A DNA stretch of 34,512 nucleotides. Source: an uncultured Moraxellaceae bacterium. Its GTDB lineage: Bacteria; Pseudomonadota; Gammaproteobacteria; Pseudomonadales; Moraxellaceae. The stretch lies in the NCBI GenBank assembly GCA_913057715.1, contig CAJXOR010000014.1, forward strand, positions 1-34,512, given 5' to 3'. The notes beneath the pieces were generated by a model that saw only the letters and a list, made by a program, of their open reading frames with translations, did not search any database and was not told the DNA's origin. Position 1 is the stretch's first letter, and each line of letters starts with the position of its first letter. The position numbers were made by a program, and so were the translations under genes. This document shows, in pieces, positions 8,558-16,176 of the stretch.

Positions 8558-10009
8558 ATGAGAACGAACACTAAACCAGTTATCAAATCCGCAGCTAAAA
8601 CTCAGCTAACTTTTTTGGCTGCCTCCTTGGCGCTACTGATGAGCAGCAGTGCTTTCGCCGATTCTGCTGTGAGCAGCAGTGCTAACACTTCAAGTACTCA
8701 GGCCAATAATCAGGCGCTGCTTGAGCGTATCGAGGAGCTTGAGCGCAAACTGCTGCTGCTGAGCAGTAACCAAAGCGCTATCCAAAGCTCGGTCGCGGCA
8801 GCACCTGTCGTTGCGCAAGCCCCAAGCACATCGTTAGCTGAATCTCAGGCAGGTTCGGCAGTTGCCGCTCAAACCGCAACCAACGAGAGAGCCCAGCCTG
8901 CGGTAGCCCCCGGATCGACTGGCATTTTTGGATCGGGCGCGAGTCGCTTCAATCCCGAGATTGGCGTGATATTAAATGGCCGCTTTGCCAGCTACTCACA
9001 GGACGAAAGTGAGCCCAGCGGCTATGCGATCGGACACGAGGGTGAGCGCAGCAAAGAAGGTTTCTCGGTTGATCACACTGAACTTAGGCTCTCAAGCAAC
9101 ATCGATAACAACTTCTACGGAAATGTCACCGTGGCTTTGGCTGAGCACGAAGGGGAGATCGAGGTGGAGCTTGAAGAGGCCTACCTTGAGACCTTGCCAG
9201 ATTTGGGACTGCCAAGCGGACTGAGTCTGAAAGCGGGACGAGCGCTTTGGCAATTGGGGTATTTGAACGCTCAGCATTCGCATACCGATGACTTTGCTGA
9301 TCGTCCGCTGCCCTATCGCTTGATGCTAGATGGCGCCTATAACGACGACGGCGTGCAGGCCTCCTACTTGCTGCCGACCAGTCAGTATGTTGAGGTTGGC
9401 GGCGGAGCATTTGCCGGCAACGACTTTCCCTTTAGCGAGGCAGATACGAGCAGTCCAGCTTGGCTTGCCTTTGTGCGCACTGGAGCGGATTTGAGCTCCT
9501 CAACCAGTTTTACGGCTGGCGCATCTTATTTGTCGGGTGAGGCAAACGGACGCGAGTCTAACGATGATGAGCTGAGCTTCACCGGAGACAGTGATTTGGC
9601 GGTGGTCGATGCCAAGCTGACATTTTCCCCCAGTCAAAACCTGCGCTACCAGCAGTTAACCTTGCAGGGGGAGTACTTTCATCAGGTGGAAGATGGCGAG
9701 TTTGCAAGCGAAACCGATGCAACCGACTTAAACCGTAAAACAGACGGTTGGTATGCCCAGTCGATTTATCGGTTTCACCCTGAGTACCGCGTGGGTTTGC
9801 GCTATGCCGACATGAATCCAGATGGAGCGCTGCTGGGAGCCGAGGCGGACGATTACAGCAGCTGGTCAGTGATGGGCGACTGGAGCTCGAGTGAGTTTAG
9901 CCGCGTGCGCTTGCAACTCAACCGCGAGGATATCGGGCAAGAAACCGATAACCAAGTGGTGCTGCAGTACATCATGAGTCTGGGTGCCCACAGCGCTCAT
10001 AACTACTAA
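8558..10009 (+). CDS. Outer-membrane beta-barrel protein, probable zinc-regulated porin/receptor
   Basis: The 483-residue protein has a signal peptide (KTQLTFLAASLALLMSSSAFA, cut before Asp35), then a short coiled coil (QALLERIEELERKLLLL, about residues 52-70) and an Ala/Ser-rich linker. From about residue 130 a barrel follows with alternating strands rich in aromatic and acidic residues, ending VVLQYIMSLGAHSAHNY. A His/Asp loop NAQHSHTDDFADRPLP is conspicuous. No TonB box or plug domain is seen, so it looks like a porin-type barrel rather than a classic receptor. It sits between the small His/Cys protein and the ZnuA-like gene, which argues for passage of zinc or a zinc chelate across the outer membrane. 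RBS CAGGAAAA precedes ATG 8558. Confidence 0.75.
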   Translation: MRTNTKPVIKSAAKTQLTFLAASLALLMSSSAFADSAVSSSANTSSTQANNQALLERIEELERKLLLLSSNQSAIQSSVAAAPVVAQAPSTSLAESQAGSAVAAQTATNERAQPAVAPGSTGIFGSGASRFNPEIGVILNGRFASYSQDESEPSGYAIGHEGERSKEGFSVDHTELRLSSNIDNNFYGNVTVALAEHEGEIEVELEEAYLETLPDLGLPSGLSLKAGRALWQLGYLNAQHSHTDDFADRPLPYRLMLDGAYNDDGVQASYLLPTSQYVEVGGGAFAGNDFPFSEADTSSPAWLAFVRTGADLSSSTSFTAGASYLSGEANGRESNDDELSFTGDSDLAVVDAKLTFSPSQNLRYQQLTLQGEYFHQVEDGEFASETDATDLNRKTDGWYAQSIYRFHPEYRVGLRYADMNPDGALLGAEADDYSSWSVMGDWSSSEFSRVRLQLNREDIGQETDNQVVLQYIMSLGAHSAHNY

Positions 10010-10022
10010 GAGGACCTTTGGG

Positions 10023-10931
10023 ATGAAACATTTAATCAAGTTGATGGGATTGGTGGCTCTGAGCTTATCTGCGACCTTAAGTGCTCAGGCCAAGGCGGTT
10101 GATGTGTTCGCCTGCGAACCTGAGTGGGCAGCGCTGAGCCAAGAAATCGGCGGTGAACGCTTGAAAGTCTACACGGCCACCACGGCTTTTGAGGACCCGC
10201 ACCACGTGCGAGCACGCCCTAGTCACTTGGCCGCGATGCGCCGGGCGGATCTGGTTTTTTGCTCAGGAGCAGGGCTTGAGGATGCTTGGCTGCCTTTACT
10301 CATCAAAAAAGGTGCCTCCAAGATCCAACCAGGATCGATGGGCAACCTGATGGCTTCGGACTGGGTGGCCAAGATCGAGGTGCCTAAAGTCGTCGATCGC
10401 AGTCTGGGTGATATCCATGCCGCCGGTAATCCCCACGTGCACTTAGATCCGCGCAACCTGCTACCGATCTCACGGCAACTGACTAAGCGGCTCTCCTTGA
10501 TCGATCCTCAAGGTTCTGCGATCTATGCTGAGCGCCAGAAGCGTTTTGAGCGAGACTGGAGCGCCCAGATCATCAAGTGGCAGTCACAAGCGGCCAAGCT
10601 TGAGAACAAAGGGGTCGTTGCGCATCACCGATCTTTTTCCTATCTGTTCAATTGGTTAGGGATCAATACGGCGGCCACGCTTGAGCCGAAACCGGGTGTG
10701 TCTCCAAGTGGCTCTGATTTGGCTAAAGCAGCCGCAGCACTCAAAGACAAGCGAGTGGTGGCGGTGGTTCGCGCGCCTTATGAGCCCAAAAAACCTGCTG
10801 ATTGGGCAGCCAAGTCTTCAGGCAAACCAGCTCTGGTCTTGCCTTATACCGTCGGCGGCGATCCTAAGGCAGCTGATCTGAGGAGTCTGTTCGATCTGAC
10901 GATCACACGCTTGCTAGAGGCCAATCGTTGA
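10023..10931 (+). CDS. ZnuA-like metal ABC transporter substrate-binding protein
   Basis: This is a periplasmic metal-binding protein of the cluster A-I (ZnuA/TroA) family. It has a signal peptide (MKHLIKLMGLVALSLSATLSAQA) and then the two-lobed fold, with candidate zinc ligands in EDPHHVRARP, GNPHVHLDP and VVAHHRSFSY, plus a late acidic residue in YTVGGDP. The family's His-rich loop between the first two ligands is missing, so the ligand set is minimal. At 302 residues the length is normal. I chose ATG 10023, 13 nt after the barrel gene's stop and preceded by AGAGGA, over an upstream in-frame start that would add residues ahead of the signal peptide. It overlaps the permease gene by four bases. 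Confidence 0.88.
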   Translation: MKHLIKLMGLVALSLSATLSAQAKAVDVFACEPEWAALSQEIGGERLKVYTATTAFEDPHHVRARPSHLAAMRRADLVFCSGAGLEDAWLPLLIKKGASKIQPGSMGNLMASDWVAKIEVPKVVDRSLGDIHAAGNPHVHLDPRNLLPISRQLTKRLSLIDPQGSAIYAERQKRFERDWSAQIIKWQSQAAKLENKGVVAHHRSFSYLFNWLGINTAATLEPKPGVSPSGSDLAKAAAALKDKRVVAVVRAPYEPKKPADWAAKSSGKPALVLPYTVGGDPKAADLRSLFDLTITRLLEANR

Positions 10932-11689
10932 GCTTGTTTAACTGGGCTGAGCTGATCGGACCGGCGCTGGTTGCCGGTTTGATGATCCTCATCATCCATG
11001 TGCCTTTGGGTTTTGAGGTGCTGAAGCGGCGGATCGTGTTCATGGATCTGGCGGTTGCACAGTTGGCGGGTGTGGGACTGATGTTGGGCAGCAGCCTGAT
11101 CAGTGACCACAATTCACTGTGGCTGCAGTTTTGCGCTTTTGCTCTAGCCTTTGGCGGCGGATTGTTTTTCCTGTGGATTGAGCGAGTCATGCCCGATCAG
11201 CAAGAAGCGGTCATCGGTTGCAGTTATGTCCTCGCCGCCTCGGTCATGGCGGTCATGGTTGCCAGACTGCCTGAGGGAGCTGAGCTGGCTCAGCAACTGC
11301 TCTCAGGCCAACTTTTGTTTGTTGCTTGGCAGGATTTATTGCATCACTTGCCCGTGTATCTGCTCGTGGGGGTGCTCTGGTTTAGCGTGCCCAAGGTACG
11401 ATCTGGTCTCTGGTTTTACCTGCTGTTCGCACTTGCGATCACCTCCTCGGTGCAGTTGGCTGGCGTCTATGTGGTTTTCGCCACCTTGATCCTGCCCGCA
11501 CTTGGGGCTCTGCGCGCGAGTCGTCCGTACCTTGTGGCCTACCTGCTTGGGATTTGCAGTGTGCTGGGTGGGCTGCTTGTGTCGCTGTTGAGTGATTGGC
11601 CGACCGGTCCGGTTTTGGTGATCAGTTTTTGCGCGGTGAGTTTTGCTGCGGCATCGCTGTATGGGCTCAAAGCTCGCCAAGTTTCTTAA
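10928..11689 (+). CDS. ZnuB-like metal ABC transporter permease
   Basis: This inner-membrane permease of the ABC-3 family (ZnuB/TroC) has 253 residues and about seven or eight hydrophobic helices. Family-type blocks are PLGFEVLKRRIVFMDLAVAQLAGVG near the N terminus and LAGVYVVFATLILPALGA later. The start is TTG 10928, in a TTGA overlap with the stop of the ZnuA-like gene, so translation is likely coupled; TTG 10934 is an alternative. No ATP-binding subunit (ZnuC) follows; the next feature is a hairpin and then tRNA-Ser. The transporter must therefore borrow an ATPase encoded elsewhere or be incomplete. Confidence 0.88.
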   Translation: MSLFNWAELIGPALVAGLMILIIHVPLGFEVLKRRIVFMDLAVAQLAGVGLMLGSSLISDHNSLWLQFCAFALAFGGGLFFLWIERVMPDQQEAVIGCSYVLAASVMAVMVARLPEGAELAQQLLSGQLLFVAWQDLLHHLPVYLLVGVLWFSVPKVRSGLWFYLLFALAITSSVQLAGVYVVFATLILPALGALRASRPYLVAYLLGICSVLGGLLVSLLSDWPTGPVLVISFCAVSFAAASLYGLKARQVS

Positions 11690-11713
11690 CCCAGCGTTTT
11701 TCTATTGGCAAAA

Positions 11714-11770
11714 TGCCCACCTTTTTAGGCCACTCACGAGAGGTCTGATCGGTGGGCATATTGGTTTTTA
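11714..11770 (+). terminator. Long-loop hairpin with T-run after the permease gene
   Basis: TGCCCACC (11714-11721) pairs with GGTGGGCA (11751-11758), followed by ATTGGTTTTT. The loop is long (29 nt), so termination is uncertain. The left arm is one copy of the dispersed AAATGCCCAC motif. Confidence 0.4.
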
Positions 11771-11865
11771 GGGTGAAATCCGTGCTGGCACGAGGAACAT
11801 TCAATCATGGCATTTTGCTTAAACCCAGCCTCAAATCGCTGACTTTGAGAGTTTTGAAGTTTTGC

Positions 11866-11894
11866 TTGTTTGGGGCAGGGGTTTTTTGTACTAT
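11866..11894 (+). promoter_or_regulatory. Promoter of tRNA-Ser
   Basis: TTGTTT (11866-11871) and TACTAT (11889-11894) are 17 bases apart, 34 nt upstream of the tRNA. Confidence 0.55.
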
Positions 11895-11928
11895 AGCCAG
11901 CTCAAAAGAGCGCAATACTCTTTGATTC

Positions 11929-12017
11929 GGTGAAGTGGGTGAGTGGCTGAAACCAGTTCCCTGCTAAGGAACCATACGTTCTGCGTATCGAGGGTTCGAA
12001 TCCCTCCTTCACCGCCA
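11929..12017 (+). tRNA. tRNA-Ser (anticodon GCU)
   Basis: This is an 89-nt class II tRNA including an encoded CCA. The acceptor arms GGTGAAG and CTTCACC pair fully. The anticodon loop reads CTGCTAA, giving GCU for AGC/AGU serine codons. A long variable arm (TACGTTCTGCGTA) follows, then a T arm with GGTTCGAATCC. A run of seven T residues follows the CCA and may serve in termination. Confidence 0.97.
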
Positions 12018-12188
12018 TTTTTTTGTGTACCTATCCCTGCCTAAAGCCCTATAGCAAATACCGATCACGGTGTTTGTTCGTCACTGATTTTGACTTTTCG
12101 TCACCTGCGCTGCGTCTGTGTTTCGCCGTGTGCTAAGATTTTGAATCTGACAGGCTCGTCAGTTTTTTGAACCACGGACGGATAGTAG

Positions 12189-13028
12189 ATGAAAGCGATA
12201 GGATCTCTGGTATTGGGTGCTGCCTTGCTGTTGACGGGTGGTTGTGACGATGGTCAGGACATAAATGACCTAGATTTTTTTGATCCGATCACGCTTAACC
12301 GCATCGATACTGCCTTGCCTGATGGTGTTTACCGTGTTGATAACTCTCTCGTCTCAACGCAGTGCGAGGGTCCGAACGCTGCAGCGATCCAAGCTGAGCA
12401 ATCCGCGTTTATGCCTGACTACATCGATGTTGACGCTTCTAATTTTAACTTCAGGTTTGACTATGAGCCTTTGGATCTGACGACGTCAGATGCTCAAAAC
12501 TATCGTCTGCGATCAGAGTTTGAGTTTGAGTTCACTGAAGTGGTTGACGGCGAGATCACCACCAATCAGATCGAATCCATCGACGACGACGGTTTTTTAA
12601 TCAGCACCCGGTTTGATGATGGGCTGGGCACCAAGTGCACCGGCAGTGTCAGGGCAGCTTGGGTGTTGGTCGCCCAAAGCGCCTCCGAGCTTCGATCTTC
12701 TGTTTTTGGCAACACTCAGACTGTGACTCTAAACAGCGACTTTACGGTAGCTGCGCGCTCAGATCAGTTTTACAGAATCAGCCTGGTGAATCTCGTCGAT
12801 CAACTCGACGTAGAGTTTAGCGGCAACACGTCACCTAGCACCCAACTTAGAACCCGTATCTACGGCTCTAACCTCAGGCTGATCGCGGACGGCGATCTAT
12901 CGCCCCAAGATACCTCTTTGGTGACTGACACGGATATCACTGGCCCTAACACTTACTACTTTCGTATCACCAACAACTCACTCCAAGACGCACGCTTAGT
13001 GTTCTTTAGGACTGAGTCAGGGCGTTAA
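12189..13028 (+). CDS. Unrecognised lipoprotein
   Basis: The 279-residue protein has a short lipoprotein signal (MKAIGSLVLGAALLLTGGC; Cys19 lipidated). The residues after Cys are Asp-Asp; Asp at +2 is the inner-membrane retention signal in E. coli, so an inner-membrane location is possible here. The mature part is rich in Asp, Asn, Ser and Thr with beta-strand-like pattern. The C-terminal 100 residues (from about TVTLNSDFTVAARSDQFYRISLV to TYYFRITNNS) resemble in style a PPC-like beta-sandwich of secreted proteins, but I do not recognise a named family. Its stop overlaps the stop of the convergent gene at 13025-13513. Confidence 0.75.
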   Translation: MKAIGSLVLGAALLLTGGCDDGQDINDLDFFDPITLNRIDTALPDGVYRVDNSLVSTQCEGPNAAAIQAEQSAFMPDYIDVDASNFNFRFDYEPLDLTTSDAQNYRLRSEFEFEFTEVVDGEITTNQIESIDDDGFLISTRFDDGLGTKCTGSVRAAWVLVAQSASELRSSVFGNTQTVTLNSDFTVAARSDQFYRISLVNLVDQLDVEFSGNTSPSTQLRTRIYGSNLRLIADGDLSPQDTSLVTDTDITGPNTYYFRITNNSLQDARLVFFRTESGR

Positions 13029-13513
13029 GCGGGCTCAAACCCCTGCAGGGTGTACGATCCATAGAGCATGTGACCGGATTCAAAGAGCCTTAAGTACCCG
13101 CGCATGCGGGTGATCTGCTCATCGACCAACTGCTCGCACCTCGCTTGAGCCTGCGCAAAAGACAGTGATTGGCCAGCAGCCCCTTTTTGATTGAAGATCT
13201 GGGAGTGATCTGGGTACAGCAGCTTGAGCAGGTGCAGTGTGCGGCAGATACCCAGGTTAGGCACATGATTGACCGGAACCACTTCAAATCTTGGCAGTCC
13301 CGCATGAGCGAGCTCTCTATCTACGCACTCAAAAAACTGATGCGTGATGCTTTTGTGGGCGACGTGTTCTGAGTTAAAAAAGGCGTGACGGTAGCGGCAA
13401 GCAAGATCAAGGGTATGCTTAAAACCCGCCAGTGCTTTAACTTGGCTGGATCGAAGCTTGGCAGGTTTGATGCCAAAACGCTCAAAGTGATTTAACGGCT
13501 CAATCGAGTTCAC
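13025..13513 (-). CDS. Hypothetical protein, 162 residues
   Basis: No family is recognised. The protein is soluble-looking, with no signal peptide or membrane segment. It has several His and Cys residues (CRYRHAFFNSEHVAHKSITHQFFECVDRELAH), a central VPVNHVPNLGICRTLHLLKLLYP block and an Arg/Gln-rich helix near the C terminus. The stop codons of this gene and the lipoprotein at 12189-13028 overlap by four bases in convergent orientation. Coding status is inferred from the length of the frame and the compact fit to its neighbour. Confidence 0.55.
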   Translation of the reverse strand: MNSIEPLNHFERFGIKPAKLRSSQVKALAGFKHTLDLACRYRHAFFNSEHVAHKSITHQFFECVDRELAHAGLPRFEVVPVNHVPNLGICRTLHLLKLLYPDHSQIFNQKGAAGQSLSFAQAQARCEQLVDEQITRMRGYLRLFESGHMLYGSYTLQGFEPA

Positions 13514-13654
13514 AGGCAGCTCCGCTTGAAGGTCTCTCTATTTAATCTACGCCCCCAAGCGCTCTGTGACAATATGCCGCAGGCCAGCGGTTGGCTAGTT
13601 TTGTTTGAGTTGGATAACCCTATGAGACGGGTTCGTTTAAACCATGAGATTTGG

Positions 13655-13683
13655 TTGACAAGTCAAAACATCGAAACTAAACT
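13655..13683 (+). promoter_or_regulatory. Promoter of tRNA-Arg
   Basis: Consensus TTGACA (13655-13660) and TAAACT (13678-13683) are 17 bases apart, 40 nt ahead of the tRNA. Confidence 0.75.
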
Positions 13684-13723
13684 ACGCACCACAATTAAGG
13701 ACTAATTAGTCTTGATTGTCGAT

Positions 13724-13800
13724 GCGCCCATAGCTCAGCTGGATAGAGCACTTGGCTACGAACTAAGGGGTCGGGAGTTCGAATCTCTCTGGGCGCACCA
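13724..13800 (+). tRNA. tRNA-Arg (anticodon ACG)
   Basis: This is a 77-nt tRNA with encoded CCA. Acceptor arms are GCGCCCA and TGGGCGC; the D arm is GCTCAGCTGGATAGAGC; the anticodon loop CTACGAA gives ACG, normally edited to ICG; the T loop is TTCGAAT. It closely resembles E. coli tRNA-Arg(ACG). It has its own promoter and terminator. Confidence 0.97.
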
Positions 13801-13810
13801 TCTAATTGCT

Positions 13811-13842
13811 AAAAAAACCAAGCCGATTGCTTGGTTTTTTTT
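13811..13842 (+). terminator. Rho-independent terminator after tRNA-Arg
   Basis: CCAAGC (13818-13823) pairs with GCTTGG (13829-13834), flanked by A7 upstream and T8 downstream, with a five-base loop. Confidence 0.92.
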
Positions 13843-14212
13843 CGCCTGCTATATGGCAAATGCCCACCTTAGCCAAAACCTACCCTAAATTACGCTACTG
13901 GATCTTATGAGGGTCAGCCTCCGTGTATCCCAGCATGAGTTGAAGCTTATGAGTATCGAAGGGTGGTCCGACCGAGTGGCGCTTTGAGGTCAGCTGCTGA
14001 GTTCTGAGTGCACTTAGGCTAAAAGTAAACGTGAGCTTTTAACCCAACCAGTGAATGAGTTTGATTTAGCTCATAGCGGATTTAGGGGTTCAGGTTTTAA
14101 GTAATCGGTGAGTTTGATGGCGGGGGCATTTTGCTGGTTCTTACTCACGCACAAGACGCCTCAAGCCGGTTTGCGATAAGATAAGCCCACACTTTTAAAC
14201 CTCTATACCGCT
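13843..14212. other. Intergenic stretch before the RDD gene
   Basis: These 370 bases have no recognised gene. They hold one exact copy of the dispersed motif AAATGCCCAC (13858-13867) and a near copy on the minus strand (AAAATGCCCCCG, complement of 14121-14132). No clear promoter was identified. Confidence 0.5.
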
Positions 14213-14899
14213 ATGAGTGCAGATTCGAAGCGAAAATTGGGCAAATCAGCCAAGCGATCTCAAAACCACATCGACCGAGTCGGCAAACCGCTGGGCGCGC
14301 AGAGCGGCGCGGGGGTCAAAGTGGCCCAAGGGTACTCCATGGCGGGCGTGTGGCTGCGCCTAGCCGCGCTCTTGTATGATTTTTTGTTGGTGGCGGCCGT
14401 GGTGCTGGTGGTCTCGGTGATCTTGATCGCGATTGGGGGTGTACTGTTTTCGATCAGTGGGCAGAGCCCCAGCGAGGCGCAGACGCTACCGCTTTGGTAT
14501 CGCTACTGGATCATGGCGCCTGCGATATTTGCTTCGGTGTATGGGTTTTATGCGCTGCTTTGGACGAAAAGCGGGCAGACACTGGGCATGCAGACTTGGC
14601 GGATCATGGTGGTGGCACGCACTGGTAAGTACCTGACTTATCGGCAAAGCTTACAGCGCTGCGGGGCTGCGCTGATCCTACCGGTCGTGCTTTACCTAGT
14701 GACGCGGATCGGTTTGGACGACGCTCAGCACGCGCTCAAAGCGCTGTTTATCGGTTTTTTGTTTAACTACGTGTTTGCTGCGCTGCACCCACAAAAGCGC
14801 TCGCCTCAAGACCTGCTCAGCAGCAGTTTGGTTTTGAAAGTGGCTAAGCGCCAAGGCGGTTTGATCAGTGATATCCGCGGTCGCTTTAGAAAGTCTTGA
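14213..14899 (+). CDS. RDD-family membrane protein
   Basis: The 228-residue inner-membrane protein starts with a basic, Ser/Lys-rich cytoplasmic tail (residues 1-40). The RDD domain follows: AGVWLRLAALLYDFLLVAAVVLV with the characteristic Arg and Asp in the first helix, then a second helix pair around MAPAIFASVYGFYALLWTKSGQTLGMQTWRIMVV, where the GQTLGM..W.I.VV block is typical. The family's function is poorly defined; some members have been linked to ion homeostasis. The start at 14213 lacks a clear ribosome-binding site, and ATG 14339 (MAGVWLRL) is an alternative that removes the tail. Confidence 0.85.
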   Translation: MSADSKRKLGKSAKRSQNHIDRVGKPLGAQSGAGVKVAQGYSMAGVWLRLAALLYDFLLVAAVVLVVSVILIAIGGVLFSISGQSPSEAQTLPLWYRYWIMAPAIFASVYGFYALLWTKSGQTLGMQTWRIMVVARTGKYLTYRQSLQRCGAALILPVVLYLVTRIGLDDAQHALKALFIGFLFNYVFAALHPQKRSPQDLLSSSLVLKVAKRQGGLISDIRGRFRKS

Positions 14900-15088
14900 G
14901 CGGAGGTTTGGGCCTTGATTGGTCCAGTGTTGAAACTTAAAGAAGTTCGCTGAGTGGTAAAAGCTTGTTTAAGAATGCTGAGCGTTTAGGGCTAGACCCA
15001 TCATGCAGCCACTGTGTTCTAGGCCAAAATTCAAAATCCAAAGCGTCGATTCTGGCGCCGTGATTAAATTCAGACCCAGCAAAGTCAT

Positions 15089-15547
15089 TTAGTCTGCTTC
15101 TGCGCTGTTCTCACCTTCAGCTTGGTCACCCAGCTCACGTAGTAACGTCTGCGCTTTATCGTTAGTGAGGTAAAAGGCGTTGAAGTCTGTGTCCTTTAGA
15201 TAGCGCTTGAGAATCTGTTCACTCAGCTCACTGGAGCTCGCAATATCCATCGACCAGCGATTCCAGTTCAACTGCTCGATCTCTGAGAACTCAATCACTT
15301 CCATATCTTGGTGGCGCTGATCGTTCAGCAGGCGCTTAAGTAGCTGGTTGATCTTGTCGCGGGGCCCCTCGATGGTCTGCAGGAAGTACTGCTGATAAAG
15401 GCACAACATGCCATAGATACCCTGCTCCAGATTGTTTTTACTGGACTGTTCCATGATTTCATCTAACTGTTCCTGACCCAGTTTGCCCACTGCGCGGCTC
15501 ACATAGGTTAATCGGCTTAGGTAGTGACCTTTATCGTTCCAGTTCAT
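15089..15547 (-). CDS. BLUF-domain blue-light sensor, stand-alone
   Basis: BLUF proteins bind FAD and sense blue light. Nearly all of the 152 residues form one BLUF domain plus a short C-terminal extension ending in an acidic tail (AEGENSAEAD). The flavin-pocket residues line up exactly with AppA by spacing: Tyr15 (RLTYVS), Asn39 (KNNLEQGIYGM), Gln57 (YFLQTIEG), Trp98 and Met100 (NRWSMDI). No output domain is fused, so signalling would need a partner protein. A hairpin (CCCGT 15562-15566 with ACGGG 15571-15575) lies 15 nt upstream of the start in the mRNA leader. The gene is divergent from the cas operon across a 629-bp gap. Confidence 0.93.
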   Translation of the reverse strand: MNWNDKGHYLSRLTYVSRAVGKLGQEQLDEIMEQSSKNNLEQGIYGMLCLYQQYFLQTIEGPRDKINQLLKRLLNDQRHQDMEVIEFSEIEQLNWNRWSMDIASSSELSEQILKRYLKDTDFNAFYLTNDKAQTLLRELGDQAEGENSAEAD

Positions 15548-16176
15548 CGCTTGGCCCTTAGCCCGTTAGGACGGGTGCTTCTTGTAAGTTCTATGCCATG
15601 TATTGTATGAAATGCCGTGGGATCTGAGCTGTTAGGTTTTTGTGAGGTCTGGGGGCTTAAGGTGATTTTTGTTGTGGAAATGTCAGCTGAGGAGAGTTGG
15701 TTTTATGGGCGAGTATGGTCGCCAGTTTCGGGTTAATCATGGGGCGCTGTGGTCATAGCATGTTTTTATATAATAGATGGTCTATAAATCGACGGCTTGG
15801 CTCACATAACACTCAAAGTGAGAATATCGTTTGAGATTGAATAGTTGTTGGGTTCTGAGCACTCACATAAGTATTAAAGATATAAAATTAAACTAGATAC
15901 TAAAATCATCGAAAAAAATTAAGCGACACTCTGAGTCGTTTGTAGCTTTTTATATTTTGACCCCACCAGATACCTAGCGTAAGTTCTAAGAGCAACGTAA
16001 GCCATAAAAGATCGATCACTTAAGTTGCCTTAATGTGAATCAAAAATTAACAATCTAAAAACTGTTGATTAAGACCAATTTTATAGAAAAAAACGGGAAG
16101 GCTTAAAACCCCGATTGGACTCCATTAAGCGCTGTTGGAACTTATGAGAAATAAAAAATCATATTAGAGGTAAGTT
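15548..16176. other. AT-rich intergenic region between BLUF gene and cas operon
   Basis: These 629 bases are clearly more AT-rich than the flanks, especially 15760-16170. Contents seen: a consensus TATAAT at 15769-15774 without a good -35; a 17-codon open frame at 15705-15758 behind GAGGAG; an imperfect inverted repeat at 16045-16070; and the ribosome-binding site of cas3 (AGAGGT). The cas promoter must lie here, but I cannot fix it with confidence. Confidence 0.6.
16045..16070. promoter_or_regulatory. Candidate operator upstream of cas3
   Basis: AATTAACA (16045-16052) and TGTTGATT (16063-16070) form an 8-bp inverted repeat with one mismatch and a 10-base gap, about 107 bp ahead of the cas3 start. 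The shape suits a dimeric regulator; which one is unknown. Confidence 0.35.

Noticed and set aside
11336-11680. Minus-strand 114-codon frame over the ZnuB-like permease
   Set aside because: His/Gln/Arg-rich composition is the usual antisense shadow of a membrane-protein gene; no start signal.
16082-16087. TATAGA paired with TTGATT (16065-16070) as the cas3 promoter
   Set aside because: The spacing is only 11 bases, too short for a sigma-70 promoter; no better pair was found.
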